Origin: an uncultured Oscillospiraceae bacterium
GTDB taxonomy: Bacteria > Bacillota > Clostridia > Oscillospirales > Oscillospiraceae
Direction of reading: 5' to 3'
DNA length: 64,000 bases
Assembly: GCA_934667815.1 (NCBI GenBank)
Contig: CAKUMO010000009.1
Location: 18,488 to 82,487, forward strand
The translations under genes were made by a program, and so were the position numbers. How positions within the stretch are numbered: position 1 is the stretch's first letter; each line of letters starts with the position of its first letter. Under the pieces are notes generated by a model that did no database searches, was not told the origin of the DNA, and saw nothing but the letters and a program-made list of their open reading frames with translations. Shown here one piece after another: positions 42,550-53,000 of the stretch.

Positions 42550-45341
42550 ACCATCTGGAACGAAAGAAAAACCGTCTGCCGCTGCTGGTGTGCTTTGCGC
42601 TTCCCTTCACGCTCGCGCTTTTGATCTTCTTCATCGGCGGGCTGTGGCCCATCGGCGACCGACAGATTCTCGCGCACGACGGCTGGCATCAGTATTATCC
42701 CTTCTTCGCCGCCTTCCGCGAAAAGCTGCTGTCCGGCGGATCCCTGCAATACACATGGGACGTCGGCATGGGCGTCGGCTATCTGTCTCTTTATGCGTAT
42801 TATCTCGCCTGTCCGCTGAACTTTTTGAGCGTACTTGTCCCGGCCTCGCTGCTGCGCGAATACTTTGCACTGCTCACCATTCTCAAACTCGCGCTGTCCG
42901 GCTTCTTCTTCGGCTGGTATCTGAAGCTCGTGTTTCGGCGCAACGACTGGACTCTGCCGTTTTTCAGCCTGCTCTATGCCTTCTGCGCGTTCATGGCAGG
43001 CTACTACTGGAACCTCATGTGGCTGGACGTGCTGGCCATCTTCCCGCTGCTGGTGGCCGGTACAGTCTGCCTGCTGCGCGACGGCAAATTCCGCCTGTAC
43101 TGCGTTTCGCTGGCGCTGAGCCTGTGGTGCAACTATTATCTGAGCTTTTTCTGCTGCATCTTTGTCGCGCTGGCGTTCTTCGGCTACTGCATCTGCAGGC
43201 CGAACGGCTTTGCGGGATTCTTCCGCAGGCTTGCACGCATCAGCCTGTGTACGCTTCTTGCCGTCGGCTTGACGGCGGTGCTGCTGCTTCCTACGCTTTA
43301 TGGCCTGCGCAACACCTATTCCGCCGCCAGCGAGTTCCCCAAACTGCTGGCCATGAACATCGCGGAAAACGGCTCCGGCACGGTCATCGGAAGTGTCTGG
43401 GAAACGATCAAATCCGACACGCTGCCCGGTTTCCTTTCAGCCTCACGTCAGGTGCTCGCGGGACTGCTGGTATCCTCAGAGCCGACCAAGATGGAGGGTC
43501 TGCCGAATGTGTTCTGCGGCATTTCCACGGTCACGCTGGCGCTTTATTATCTGTGCTGCAAGCACATCTCCGTGCGTGAAAAGCTCGTCAGCCTCGGGCT
43601 GCTGTTCTTCTTTCTGCTGAGCTTCATCTTCCGCGTACTGGATTACGTCTGGCACGGATTCCACTTTCCGAACATGCTGCCCTACCGGTTCAGCTTTTTG
43701 TTCAGCTTCGTCCTGATCTCCATGGCGTTCCGCGCGTATACGCAGCTTCGCTTCTTCAAAAAGCGGTATTTCTTTGTGATCGTGCCTCTGGCGCTGGCCC
43801 TCATCGCCTGCGGCTGGGGGCTGACCGACGGCTGGCGGCGCATGGCGCTGAGCCTCGCTGTCTTTGTCGCAGCCTGCGTGGCGCTGGCGATCTACTCGCC
43901 CTTCCGTCCCCGCCGAACGACCGCCGCGACGATCCTTGTATGCCTGTTTTCGGCCGAGGCTGTGTGCTCCTTCGGCATGGGCGTGGGCAAGGTTGCACTG
44001 ACGACGCGTTCGAGCTATCCCAAGGAAAATGACGATGTGCAGGCCGTGCTTGCAGAAATGCGTGAGCGCGAAGGTGACCTGTTCTACCGCGCCGAGGTGA
44101 ACACCACGCAGACGCTCAACGACGGCGCGCTGAACGGCTACCACGGCGTGACGGCCTTTACCTCGTCGGCAAACGTCCGCTTCAACCGCTTCACACGCTC
44201 CCTCGGCCTTGCCTCGTGGCCCGCAAGCAACCGCTATGCCTACTACGAAAGCGCGCCCTTTACCGACCTGATGTGCGGCATCAAATACCTGATTGACCGT
44301 GACGGAAAGCAGCTCGACGAGACTTACAGCGCGCTTGCCGCGCAGTCCGGTGACGTTCTGCTGCTCGAGCGGACGGGATATGTCGGCGTAGGCTTTTTGG
44401 CAAAATCAGGTTTGCAGGATTTTGTCATTGAGGAAAACCGTTACAATCCCATCACGGAGCAGGAGGAGCTGTTCCGGCTGGCGACCGGCGTGGAAGATGC
44501 GCTCTACGAGCATCTGGCACACGATGGGCTGGACGCACCCGAGGGCTGCTCCATCAAGGCCACCGGCACCTCCGGAACGCAGTACAGCTATTCCACGATT
44601 GGCCAGACCGACACCGTGCGCATGAGCGTAAGCTACACCATGCCGCGCGACGGCGTGCTGTGCGCAACGACGAAGTCTAACGGCAACAACGATGTTGATA
44701 TTTACCGTAACGGTGAGCTTCTGTACAGTCCGAATATCAAGGTACGCTTTCTGATGTCCCTCGGCAGTGTGCAGGCAGGCGACGTTATCACCTTCTCCTA
44801 CCCGATCAAAAAGGCCGAAAACGGCACGATCTCGCTCGATGTCGTCCTGCAAAACGACGCTGTATTTGAAGAAGGCCGCACCTATCTCGCGCAGGGCGCA
44901 TGGGTGCTCGATCACTTCTCCGACACCGAGCTGAGCGGTACGGTCACGGCAAGCGAAGACGGCTTTTTCTACACCTCCGTTCCCTACGAGCCGGGCTGGC
45001 GCGCCTATGTGGACGGCGTGGAGACCGAGCTTGCACCAAACCTTGACCCGAACAGCAAGGATTTGCAGCTCACCGATGCCGTATGTGCCTTCCCACTCAG
45101 CGCTGGCACGCACGAGATCACGCTCAAATACACCGCGCCCGGTCTGAAAACCGGCGCAGTCATCTCTCTCGTTTGCCTCGCAGCGCTCACGGCGCTGTTT
45201 ATCGGTCTGCGGCGCAGACCCGTTCTGTTCCCCGACCCTAAGAGACTCCGTCCGCAAACAGACAATCAAACCTTGGAAGGCACCGCGGCCATTGCCGCAG
45301 AGCTTTCCGCACCAACAGAAAGGAATGATCCAAATGAATGA
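42546..45341 (+). CDS. YfhO-family membrane protein
   Basis: The 931-residue protein has about 12-14 membrane helices in the first 480 residues and a large extracytoplasmic beta-rich domain (about 500-880), followed by one final helix (AVISLVCLAALTALFIGL). Early motifs are HDGWHQYYPFFAAFREKLLSGG and NLMWLDVLAIFPLL. This is the YfhO family, whose members are linked to glycosylation of lipoteichoic acid or related polymers in Bacillus and Listeria. The donor and acceptor here are unknown. GGAGGAATC precedes the ATG, which overlaps pdxY. Confidence 0.9.
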   Translation: MNHLERKKNRLPLLVCFALPFTLALLIFFIGGLWPIGDRQILAHDGWHQYYPFFAAFREKLLSGGSLQYTWDVGMGVGYLSLYAYYLACPLNFLSVLVPASLLREYFALLTILKLALSGFFFGWYLKLVFRRNDWTLPFFSLLYAFCAFMAGYYWNLMWLDVLAIFPLLVAGTVCLLRDGKFRLYCVSLALSLWCNYYLSFFCCIFVALAFFGYCICRPNGFAGFFRRLARISLCTLLAVGLTAVLLLPTLYGLRNTYSAASEFPKLLAMNIAENGSGTVIGSVWETIKSDTLPGFLSASRQVLAGLLVSSEPTKMEGLPNVFCGISTVTLALYYLCCKHISVREKLVSLGLLFFFLLSFIFRVLDYVWHGFHFPNMLPYRFSFLFSFVLISMAFRAYTQLRFFKKRYFFVIVPLALALIACGWGLTDGWRRMALSLAVFVAACVALAIYSPFRPRRTTAATILVCLFSAEAVCSFGMGVGKVALTTRSSYPKENDDVQAVLAEMREREGDLFYRAEVNTTQTLNDGALNGYHGVTAFTSSANVRFNRFTRSLGLASWPASNRYAYYESAPFTDLMCGIKYLIDRDGKQLDETYSALAAQSGDVLLLERTGYVGVGFLAKSGLQDFVIEENRYNPITEQEELFRLATGVEDALYEHLAHDGLDAPEGCSIKATGTSGTQYSYSTIGQTDTVRMSVSYTMPRDGVLCATTKSNGNNDVDIYRNGELLYSPNIKVRFLMSLGSVQAGDVITFSYPIKKAENGTISLDVVLQNDAVFEEGRTYLAQGAWVLDHFSDTELSGTVTASEDGFFYTSVPYEPGWRAYVDGVETELAPNLDPNSKDLQLTDAVCAFPLSAGTHEITLKYTAPGLKTGAVISLVCLAALTALFIGLRRRPVLFPDPKRLRPQTDNQTLEGTAAIAAELSAPTERNDPNE

Positions 45342-45708
45342 AAACGAATTTGAAAACGGCTATTCTCCCGTTCCCGTACAGGCAGAGCCGCCCGTCCCGA
45401 CCCCCGCGCGCGTGCTGGGCTACGTCACGCTGGGCTTAGGCATCGCGTCACTGTGCACGCTCTTTGCCGGGCTGCCCTTTGCCATCGCGGGCCTGATTAC
45501 CGGCGGCATCTCCCGCAGCAAAAACTATGGCCGCCTGACCAAGCAGGCACGCATCGGCCGCATTCTCTCCATCATCGGCATTCCGGTATCCGTGCTGTGG
45601 TTCATCGGTTACGTCGCACTGCTGGTGTTCATCATGGAGGGCAGCGCGACTCCACTGCCCATAAACGGCACGAAGGATTTCTATTTCTTCCTCCGCACCC
45701 TGTTCTGA
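45334..45708 (+). CDS. DUF4190-like small membrane protein
   Basis: The 124-residue protein has a polar Pro-rich start (MNENEFENGYSPVPVQ) and two long helices: GYVTLGLGIASLCTLFAGLPFAIAG region at ~30-60 and a second at ~80-105. Between them is GGISRSKNYGRLTKQARIGR, a pattern seen in DUF4190 proteins. The function is unknown. It starts inside the end of the yfhO gene (8-bp overlap) with AAAGGA upstream and ends at a bidirectional terminator. Confidence 0.72.
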   Translation: MNENEFENGYSPVPVQAEPPVPTPARVLGYVTLGLGIASLCTLFAGLPFAIAGLITGGISRSKNYGRLTKQARIGRILSIIGIPVSVLWFIGYVALLVFIMEGSATPLPINGTKDFYFFLRTLF

Positions 45709-45721
45709 TCGCTTCACAAAA

Positions 45722-45755
45722 AAATCCCTGACGGAAAACCCGTCAGGGATTTTTT
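45722..45755. terminator. Bidirectional terminator between the DUF4190 gene and deoC
   Basis: The 12-bp stem AAATCCCTGACGG / CCGTCAGGGATTT with loop AAAAC is flanked by A and T runs, so it works for both convergent genes. Confidence 0.9.
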
Positions 45756-45768
45756 AAATATTCGGCAA

Positions 45769-46503
45769 TCAGCCTTCCATGATCTTCAGCGTAGCGCTGG
45801 CGCCGAGGCGGCTTGCGCCCGCCTTGAGCATCGCAACGGCATCGTCATAGCTGTGAATGCCGCCGGAGGCCTTCACGCCCAGCTCCGGGCCGACCGTCTC
45901 GCGCATCAGCTTGACGTCCTCGACATTTGCGCCGCCGGTGGAGAAGCCGGTGGATGTCTTGACAAAGTCCGCACCCGCGAGCTTGCTGACCGTGCAGGCC
46001 TTAACCTTTTCCTCGTCCGTCAGCAGGCAGGTCTCGATGATGACCTTGACTTTTGCACGACCCTTGACGGCATCCACAACAGCCTCGATGTCACGCTTGA
46101 CGAGCCTCCAGTCGCCGGACTTGACCGCGCCGACGTTGATGACCATATCAACCTCGCGCGCGCCGTGCTGCACAGCGTCAAATGCCTCAAACGCCTTGAC
46201 CTCGGGTGTGGTCGCGCCGAGCGGGAAAGCGACGACACAGCAGGGCGTCACATCCGTACCCTTGAGCTGCTCGGCAACCAGCGCAATATACGATGGGTTG
46301 ACACAGACGCTGGCAGTCTTGAATTTCTTCGCCTCGTCGCAGATGCGGAGGATGTCCTCGACGCTCGCCTGCGGCTTGAGATAGGTGTGATCGATGTATT
46401 TCGGCATATCCGACGGCGCGAAGCTGTCGGCCATGGGTTCGGGAGTACGCGGCGCGGAAGCAACCTCTTGCGTGACCTCGTTGATAAGCTTTTGAACGTC
46501 CAT
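45769..46503 (-). CDS. deoC: Deoxyribose-phosphate aldolase
   Basis: The 244-residue class I aldolase converts 2-deoxyribose 5-phosphate to acetaldehyde and glyceraldehyde 3-phosphate. It has the Schiff-base lysine in DFVKTSTGF, a second lysine region in LGVKASGGI, and the N-terminal [12 protein letters not shown]. The first ~30 residues are a family-variable extension. The ATG at 46503 has AAGGAAG eight bases upstream; the frame extending to 46569 crosses the promoter. The gene stands alone, without the usual deoD/pdp/cdd neighbours. Confidence 0.94.
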   Translation of the reverse strand: MDVQKLINEVTQEVASAPRTPEPMADSFAPSDMPKYIDHTYLKPQASVEDILRICDEAKKFKTASVCVNPSYIALVAEQLKGTDVTPCCVVAFPLGATTPEVKAFEAFDAVQHGAREVDMVINVGAVKSGDWRLVKRDIEAVVDAVKGRAKVKVIIETCLLTDEEKVKACTVSKLAGADFVKTSTGFSTGGANVEDVKLMRETVGPELGVKASGGIHSYDDAVAMLKAGASRLGASATLKIMEG

Positions 46504-46536
46504 AAAAAGAACTTCCTTTCGTTTCATTCTGAACAA

Positions 46537-46565
46537 AGCATACCATATTTCCCGAAAGTTGTCAA
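46537..46565 (-). promoter_or_regulatory. Promoter of deoC
   Basis: On the minus strand TTGACA (46565-46560), a 17-bp spacer and TATGCT (46542-46537) lie 34 bp before the ATG. Confidence 0.75.
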
Positions 46566-46618
46566 TCATTCACAGGCGATAACTGCACATACTGGGAGAA
46601 AACGAAAGGAGCAAATCC

Positions 46619-46930
46619 ATGACCCATCTAACCTCCGGCAACTTTTTTCAGGAAGCGGAGCGCAGCGAGCTGCCGGTTTTGATCGACTTTTATGCTGCGT
46701 GGTGCGGGCCGTGCAAGGCGCTCGCACCCACATTTGAATCGCTGGCCGAGCAGTACGGCGCACACGTGAAATTCTGCAAGGTCGATGTGGACGCAGAGCC
46801 GCAGCTTGCCGAAAAGTTCGGCATCATGAGCGTACCGACCCTCGTGCTGCTGAAAAACGGGCGCGTCTCGCAGCAGCTCAGCGGCGTGCGTACCGCAGCG
46901 GAGCTGACCGGCACGTTTGCATTAAGCTGA
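46619..46930 (+). CDS. trxA: Thioredoxin
   Basis: The 103-residue protein has the thioredoxin core with the active site WCGPCK at ~30-35, the DVDAEPQLAEKFGI helix and the cis-proline in SVPTLVLLKNG. It is a general disulfide reductant in the cytoplasm and a probable partner of one or both TrxB-like flavoproteins at 28928 and 33634. AAAGGAG precedes the ATG. It is monocistronic and divergent from deoC. Confidence 0.95.
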   Translation: MTHLTSGNFFQEAERSELPVLIDFYAAWCGPCKALAPTFESLAEQYGAHVKFCKVDVDAEPQLAEKFGIMSVPTLVLLKNGRVSQQLSGVRTAAELTGTFALS

Positions 46931-46935
46931 GGTTC

Positions 46936-46968
46936 ATCGAGTCCGGCAGCAAAGCTGCCGGACTCGAT
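46936..46968. terminator. Terminator between trxA and the M56 gene
   Basis: A 15-bp perfect stem, ATCGAGTCCGGCAGC / GCTGCCGGACTCGAT with loop AAA, lies between the two convergent stop codons. Confidence 0.85.
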
Positions 46969-46970
46969 GA

Positions 46971-49514
46971 TTATTGCATCAGTGTCAGGATTCTTGCGCG
47001 AGCCTGCTCGGTCAGGTAATTGTTCACACAGTCATCGAAAATTTCCGAATCGACCGCGCGCTGTGTTTTGAGCATCTGCACAAATTCCTGCCGTTCCGCC
47101 CCTGCCAGAACGGCCAGGAGCAGATACATATCATAGTTTTTCTGCTCGCTGCGCTCTGCCTCCGTCCACCGGACACGCTCTCTGGGCACGAGGTAAAGAT
47201 TTTCAAGCTGCGCACACAGCGCCCGCCAGCCCTCCTCGCCCCACTTGACGGAAATCTGCCCCCAATCGATCACAGGAAGAAGCATACGGAGCGAAACTCT
47301 GTTTTCCGGTTCTCCTCGCACCAGATTATCCATCACCGAGGCAAAGATCTCCTCATTCTGCGGACTCATCAGCCAGAACATCATGTCGTTACCACCAGAG
47401 CTGCCACTTCCGTCCTCGATGCACGTCCAGTAATCCGTCCCGTTCTTGCGCTCCAAGATGATCTGAGCGTAGTAATGGATGTACCACCCATCTTCGCTGC
47501 GATACTGCGGATAATTCAGGTCGTCATGCCATGCATGTGGAGCAAAGAAGCGAAGCGTTTCCTCGCTGTCGCTGGCAGGCTGGAAGGCCAGTGTTACGCT
47601 ATATGCAACCTTGTTCTCGCCATTCTGATTGCCGTTATAAATTCCCACGCGCGTCGGCGTACATGCAAGCACAACAGCGTCCTTGCAGCGCATCGGGTTT
47701 TCTTCCGACAGGCCGTTGACAAATTGCTGCACATAGGCCTCCATAAAGGCTCGGCCAACGTTGGGATAGTCCTGTTTGTATCCGGTCTTGACGGCAAGCC
47801 CCTTCAGCGGCGCTTCATCACTCCACCTCTGAAGCTGTGCCTCCGGTGAATTCGGATTATCGTGCGGCACATAGGCATGGTTTGTTCTCACATAATAGCG
47901 GTCTCCCGCCGGTTCGAGCACGGCGACCATCTGCGGCGGCTGCGTGCGGTCGATCTCGTCACGGTCCTCGTTATAATAGAGGTTGATCGTACCGTCGTCC
48001 TGCACGCGCGCATCATAGATCGTCAGGAGCTTGCGGTTCGTGTCTCCATGCTGAATATAATAACAATCCGTCTGCGCCCAATAGGTCATGCTGCTCAATC
48101 CGATGCCCTTCATTTCCTGCAAAGAAAGGCCAAAATACCGCTGCACCATCTTCTCCATCTCGGCAACCGGCAAGCGCGTGACATCCGTGTAGATCTTGCC
48201 CCATACGGACTCAAGATATGCGGTCTCCGCCTCACTCAGCGTCTGCTCCGTGCTGGGAATTCCGTTGTAGAAGAAATAGCGCAGATCGATCTCCTCTGGC
48301 TTTTCGTAGAGGCAGCCATAGGCAATGGCCTGCCCGTAAAGCTCGCCGTCGGAATCAAACAGCACCTTCAGGCGTGCCAGCTCCGAATCGGGCACCGGCG
48401 TGCCGGGGAGCGTATCATCCGCAGGCTCGAGCGCGTCAGTCATACGGATGGTGCTCGGCTCGGAGGGTTCGGAGCTTTCGGACGGCGTCTCGGTGGGCTG
48501 CGAATCTTCCTTTGCGCCCGTGAAGGTGTAGCCCACGGCCAGCGCCGCGACCAGAAGCACCACGACCAGCGTGTAGACCGCCGTTTTCGGCTTTTTGGCC
48601 AGCAGCAGGATGCGCTCTCGGATGCCGCCGCCCGTCATGGTCGTAGCCGCGGTCAAAAGCCCGCCGTGCTTGCGGTAGGTCAGGCGCAGCAGCGTGCGGC
48701 CGTACTCGGCACGTTCGCTTTCGCCCAGGCGGCGCACGGTCGCTTCGTCACAGGCAAGCTCCGCATCCTGCCGCGACAGGAACGCCGCCCACCAGACCAG
48801 CGGATTGTACCAATGCAGCGTGAGGCACAAGCAGCGCAGCGCCGCCCAAATGTGGTCGCCATGAGAATAATGCGTCAGCTCATGCACCAGCGCATGCCGC
48901 TGCACGCTCTCGCCTGCGGTTGCCTCGGGCGTCAGGTAGACCGCCGGGCGGAAAACTCCGAACAGGCAGGGCGAATCCAATCCCGTGCAGATATAAACCG
49001 GCAGCTTTGCGCTGCAATCCAGCCGCACACGTGTTTTGCGCAGGCGAAGCGCGAAACGCAAATTCAGAATCAGGAATCCGGCCGCAACAATGCCTGCACC
49101 GCTCAACCAGAGCACATAGGCAATCCGTACGGGTGTGAGCGACGTCTTGGACGGCTGCACTGCGGTCTCCCTCACCCCGGCTGCAGCCACGGCCGAAGGA
49201 CTGACCGGCTCAGGAATCTTAACAGGCGCAGCCTCCGACGGCGAGGCCGCATCAGCGTCCTGTTCAGCGTTCTGAAACGGCGGGACGCTCTCCGGCTGCG
49301 TCAGCGCCTCCCAGCGCTGCACGGGCGGAATCTGCCGGACGGTGTTCTCAACGCTCATACGCGTTGTGCCGATGCTGAACGGCAGCAGAAGCCGCAGCAG
49401 CACCAGCCCCCACAACGCATATTGCAGACGTGGATTCACTCGCCCGCGCAGCAGATAATGCAGGGCGATAACCAGCGCAGTGAGGATGGTTGCGGTAATG
49501 ATCCAGTTAATCAT
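46971..49514 (-). CDS. M56 (BlaR1/MecR1-type) membrane metalloprotease sensor
   Basis: The 847-residue protein has membrane helices at ~1-50, 130-155 and ~312-330. A cytoplasmic zinc protease domain carries HELTH at 211-215 and a glutamate in ELACDEA at ~255. The C-terminal ~500 residues are extracellular. In BlaR1 that part is a beta-lactam-binding domain with STxK. Here no such motif or penicillin-binding fold is visible, so the signal sensed is probably different. The gene overlaps the BlaI-type repressor gene by eight bases. The known scheme is that sensor activation leads to cleavage of the repressor. Confidence 0.88.
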   Translation of the reverse strand: MINWIITATILTALVIALHYLLRGRVNPRLQYALWGLVLLRLLLPFSIGTTRMSVENTVRQIPPVQRWEALTQPESVPPFQNAEQDADAASPSEAAPVKIPEPVSPSAVAAAGVRETAVQPSKTSLTPVRIAYVLWLSGAGIVAAGFLILNLRFALRLRKTRVRLDCSAKLPVYICTGLDSPCLFGVFRPAVYLTPEATAGESVQRHALVHELTHYSHGDHIWAALRCLCLTLHWYNPLVWWAAFLSRQDAELACDEATVRRLGESERAEYGRTLLRLTYRKHGGLLTAATTMTGGGIRERILLLAKKPKTAVYTLVVVLLVAALAVGYTFTGAKEDSQPTETPSESSEPSEPSTIRMTDALEPADDTLPGTPVPDSELARLKVLFDSDGELYGQAIAYGCLYEKPEEIDLRYFFYNGIPSTEQTLSEAETAYLESVWGKIYTDVTRLPVAEMEKMVQRYFGLSLQEMKGIGLSSMTYWAQTDCYYIQHGDTNRKLLTIYDARVQDDGTINLYYNEDRDEIDRTQPPQMVAVLEPAGDRYYVRTNHAYVPHDNPNSPEAQLQRWSDEAPLKGLAVKTGYKQDYPNVGRAFMEAYVQQFVNGLSEENPMRCKDAVVLACTPTRVGIYNGNQNGENKVAYSVTLAFQPASDSEETLRFFAPHAWHDDLNYPQYRSEDGWYIHYYAQIILERKNGTDYWTCIEDGSGSSGGNDMMFWLMSPQNEEIFASVMDNLVRGEPENRVSLRMLLPVIDWGQISVKWGEEGWRALCAQLENLYLVPRERVRWTEAERSEQKNYDMYLLLAVLAGAERQEFVQMLKTQRAVDSEIFDDCVNNYLTEQARARILTLMQ

Positions 49515-49890
49515 GTGCTTTCTCCTCCAATTTCTGCAATATTTCGTAAAGCTCCTCCAGTTCCTCCTGTGAAAGTGCCTGTTTCTGTGTCATGGTGCTG
49601 ACCATCAGACTGAGGCTGCCCTGATAGACGCGGCTGAGAAAGTCCTCGGTCTCCTGCAAGGCGGCCTCCTCGCGCCGAATGAGCGGACGGAACGCCTTGA
49701 CGCCGTTCTGCGTTTCATCAGCCACGGCCTGTTTCCCCTCCAGACGCCGCAGAAGCGTCAGCGTCGTGCTGCGATTCCAACCCGCGATTTTTTCGAGCGC
49801 CTCGACCAGCTCGCGTCCGGTCTGCGGCTCATGCTGCCAGAGCAGCTCCATCACGCGCCATTCCGCATCGGTCAGTTTGATGTCGTTCAT
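49507..49890 (-). CDS. BlaI/MecI-family repressor
   Basis: The 127-residue winged-helix repressor starts MNDIKLTDAEWRVMELLWQHEP. It has the recognition region GWNRSTTLTLLRRLEGKQAV and a helical dimerisation tail, EELEELYEILQKLEEKAHD. These proteins bind TACA/TGTA palindromes and are cleaved after a signal from the M56 partner. A matching TACAGATGTA site lies in its own promoter, so it should autoregulate. The ATG at 49890 has GGAGGTGA upstream. Confidence 0.94.
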   Translation of the reverse strand: MNDIKLTDAEWRVMELLWQHEPQTGRELVEALEKIAGWNRSTTLTLLRRLEGKQAVADETQNGVKAFRPLIRREEAALQETEDFLSRVYQGSLSLMVSTMTQKQALSQEELEELYEILQKLEEKAHD

Positions 49891-49908
49891 GTGTCTCACC
49901 TCCATTGT

Positions 49909-49920
49909 TTACATCTGTAA
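49909..49920 (-). promoter_or_regulatory. BlaI/MecI-type operator
   Basis: TTACAGATGTAA, a perfect TACA-N2-TGTA palindrome, lies just downstream of the -10 of the blaI-type promoter, where a bound repressor would block transcription. Confidence 0.75.
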
Positions 49921-49925
49921 CTACA

Positions 49926-49954
49926 CCATATCATATTTGTTTACGCTTGTCAAC
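49926..49954 (-). promoter_or_regulatory. Promoter of the BlaI-M56 operon
   Basis: On the minus strand TTGACA (49954-49949), a 17-bp spacer and TATGGT (49931-49926) lie 36 bp before the ATG. Confidence 0.75.
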
Positions 49955-49968
49955 AGTATTCCCCAAAA

Positions 49969-49999
49969 AAACTGCACGGGATTATCCCGTGCAGTTTTC
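49969..49999 (-). terminator. Terminator of the subtilase gene
   Basis: A 14-bp perfect stem, AAAACTGCACGGGA / TCCCGTGCAGTTTT with loop TTA, lies 20 bp past the subtilase stop codon and is followed by a T-rich tract. Confidence 0.88.
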
Positions 50000-50018
50000 A
50001 TTCATTAGTAGTCAGTGC

Positions 50019-53000
50019 TTACTTTTCGTCCTTGTGCGAGTTCTTTTTACGAATTACAAGCACCAGGATCAGTGCGATGATGCCGCAACCGGCAATCGCG
50101 GTCAGCGCAATCAGCCAACCGATGGACGTCTCATCGCCGGTCGTGGGCGTGGCAGCCTTGACCTTGACCGTGAGGCTGCACTCGGCGGAGCCGGCCTCAA
50201 ACGTAACGGTCACGGTGTGCTTGCCGACGAACAGCTTCTCGAGCACCTCGGCCTTGATTGTGAGCTTCTTGCCCTCGAGCGTGTAGTCCGCGTCAGAGAG
50301 CGCCTTTCCGTCGATCTGTACGCCGGTGACGGAGTCGTCGTCCACGGTGATCGTCACGCCGGTCTTTGTGCCCTTCGTCCAGCTCTCGTCGCCCTTGATC
50401 TCGTGCTTGAGAACCTCGCCGTCCTCGAAGTACAGTGTGTCGCTCAGCGCGCCGCAGGCAGAGCAGGTGTACCAGTAGGTCGCCTTTTCCGCAAAGGTCG
50501 CGGCGGAGCGCAGAGTCTTTTCGCTGACGGTCTTGACGGTAAAGTCGTGACCGCTGGCCTCGATGACAAGCTCAGCTTCAGTCGTCTCGTTTTTGCCCTC
50601 GGAGTCGCTGAAAATCTTCTGGCAGACTTCGCACTTCCAATAGGCCTTCTTACCGGTCTCGGTGCAGGTTGCAGGAACCTCCTTGACCTCGGTCAGCTTG
50701 TGACCCTTGGCCTCAATGATGAGTTCAGCCTCAGTCGTCTCGTTTTTGCCCTCGGCATCGGAGAAAATCTTCTGGCAGACAGAGCACTTCCAATAGGCTT
50801 TCTTGCCGCTCTCGGTGCAGGTCGCGGGAGCTCCCTTGACCTCGGTCAGCTTGTGACCGTTGGCCTCAATGACAAGCTCGGCCTCAGTCGTCTCGTTCTT
50901 GCCCTCAGAATCGCTAAACAGTTTCTTGCACACGGAGCACTGCCAATGCTCCTTGACGCCCGGCTCATTGCAGGTCGCGGGCTTTCCAGCGATCTTGTAG
51001 AGCTTGTGGCCGCTAGCCGGAATCACAAGCTCGGCTTCGGTCGTTTCATTCTTGCCCTCGGCGTCGGAGAAAATCTTCTGGCAAACTTCGCACTTCCAGT
51101 AGGCTTTCTTGCCGGTCTCGGTGCAGGTTGCGGGAACCTCCTTGACCTCGGTCAAAGAATGCCCCTTGGCCGGAATGGTAAGCGCTTCAAAGCTCGTCTC
51201 GTTCTTACCCTCGGAATCGCTAAAGAGCTTGTTGCAGTCCAGGCACTTCCAATAGGCCTTTGTGCCGGTGGCCGTGCAGCTTGCGGGAATCTCTGCGACG
51301 CCCTCAAGGTTGTGGCCCTTGGCCGGGATCACGCGAGCGTCCTCGGTCGTCTCATTCTTGCCCTCAGAATCTGCAAAGAGCTTCTGGCAGACGGAGCACT
51401 TCCATGCTTCCTTTTTGCCCGGTTCGGTGCAGGTCGCGGGCGTTCCCTCAAGCTTATCGAGGTTGTGACCCGCTGCCGGAATGACCAGTGCATCGGCGGT
51501 CGTCTCGTTCTTGCCCTCGGCATCCAAGAACAGCTTGCCGCACACTTCGCAGCTCCAATAAGCCTTCTTGCCCGGCTCCGTGCAGGTCGCAGGTTCTTCG
51601 GCGTGCGCGACAAGCGTATGGCCGTCGGCGCAGGGACCTGAGGAACCGTAGGTCAGCTTGATGTTATCGATGGCGTTCCAGCAATCGTTGTCCGTGTAGT
51701 ATGTTCTCGCCTTCTTTGCGAAGTGGAAGGCAAACTGCGTGCCTGCGGTCAGATATTCCTCCGGGACAGTGATCTCGGCCGGCCCTTTAAGGTTCCAGCC
51801 ACCGGGGTTCGGAAGCTCAGCCGCATTCCAGACGACATTCCAGGTCTTGCCGCCATCGGTAGAAGCCTCGACCGTAAACTTATAGACGCCCTGGAACAGC
51901 GTGGAACGATGGAGCAGGTAGTCAAAGCTCAGCGTCGCGCTCTTGCCGGTCAGATCGACCGCCGGAGAGATGAGGTACTCATCCTGCGCCTTATCGCTGC
52001 CGGTGCTTGCCGGCTGCACTTCGTGGACGCTCCAGCTATCGCCGGAATCATCATAGAGATAATCCAGATCGATGCGTGCCTGACGTGTGGTGTTCAGGTT
52101 ACGGTTCGTGCCGACATACCATGTGCAGGCGGGGTCGGTGTGCGTGGACTTGACCGTCCAACCGTGACCCGGGAAATCGTCCTGCTCGAAGTCGTTGTCA
52201 AACTCGACCGCGCCGAGTTTGAAGCCGGCGGAAATGGTATGAGCCGCCGTGACATTTTCGAAGGTGTAGGTCTCTACCACGCCGACGCTCTGACCATCCA
52301 CGAGGACATCTGCGATCTTGTAGCCGCTTGCGGCCTTAATCTCAAAGGTCTGGGACGCGCCCTCCTTGACGGAGACTTCGCCGTTCGGGGTGATTGTGCC
52401 GCCCTCGCCCGCCTGAGCGGTGATGGTGTACTGCGCGGCGACCGGACCGTCCTGCACGGCCTTGAGCTTGACATTATCGATGGCAAGCTGGCCGGTATCG
52501 TCGTTCTTGTTCACATAATGGAACGCAAACTGTGCTCCGCTCACGGCGTAATCGGCGGGAATTTTGACCTCGGCGCTGCCGGTGATGACACTGCCGCTCT
52601 GGCCCGTGTAGCTATCCTGGAAGTTCCAGATTGCTTTCCACGTCTGGCCGCCGTCAACGGAAGCCTCGACGGTCGCCGTATAGGTCTTGTTCTTTGCGCC
52701 ATAGACGCCGTAGGCATATTCAAAGCTCAGAACCGCATCACGCGTGCCGGACAGATCGACCGCCGGGGAGATCAGCAGCTCGTCCTGCTTGACGCCATTC
52801 CAGTCATTGGTGATATAAGCGTGCTTGGAGTCACTCCATGCAGAGCCGTAGTAGCCATACTGCTTCCATGTGAAGTAACCGTTGTTTGTGCTGTCCGTTG
52901 TCTTGACCTTCCAGCCGTGGAACGGGAAGCTGTCGCCCGCGATGGACTCGAAGTCGTTCTCGAAGTAGACCGTCGGCACATCAGGGATGGTCTCGAACTC

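Noticed and set aside
50550..51620. Regular 153-bp repeats that could be mistaken for a CRISPR or satellite array
   Set aside because: They are in frame, encode a conserved 51-residue unit and have no unique spacers.
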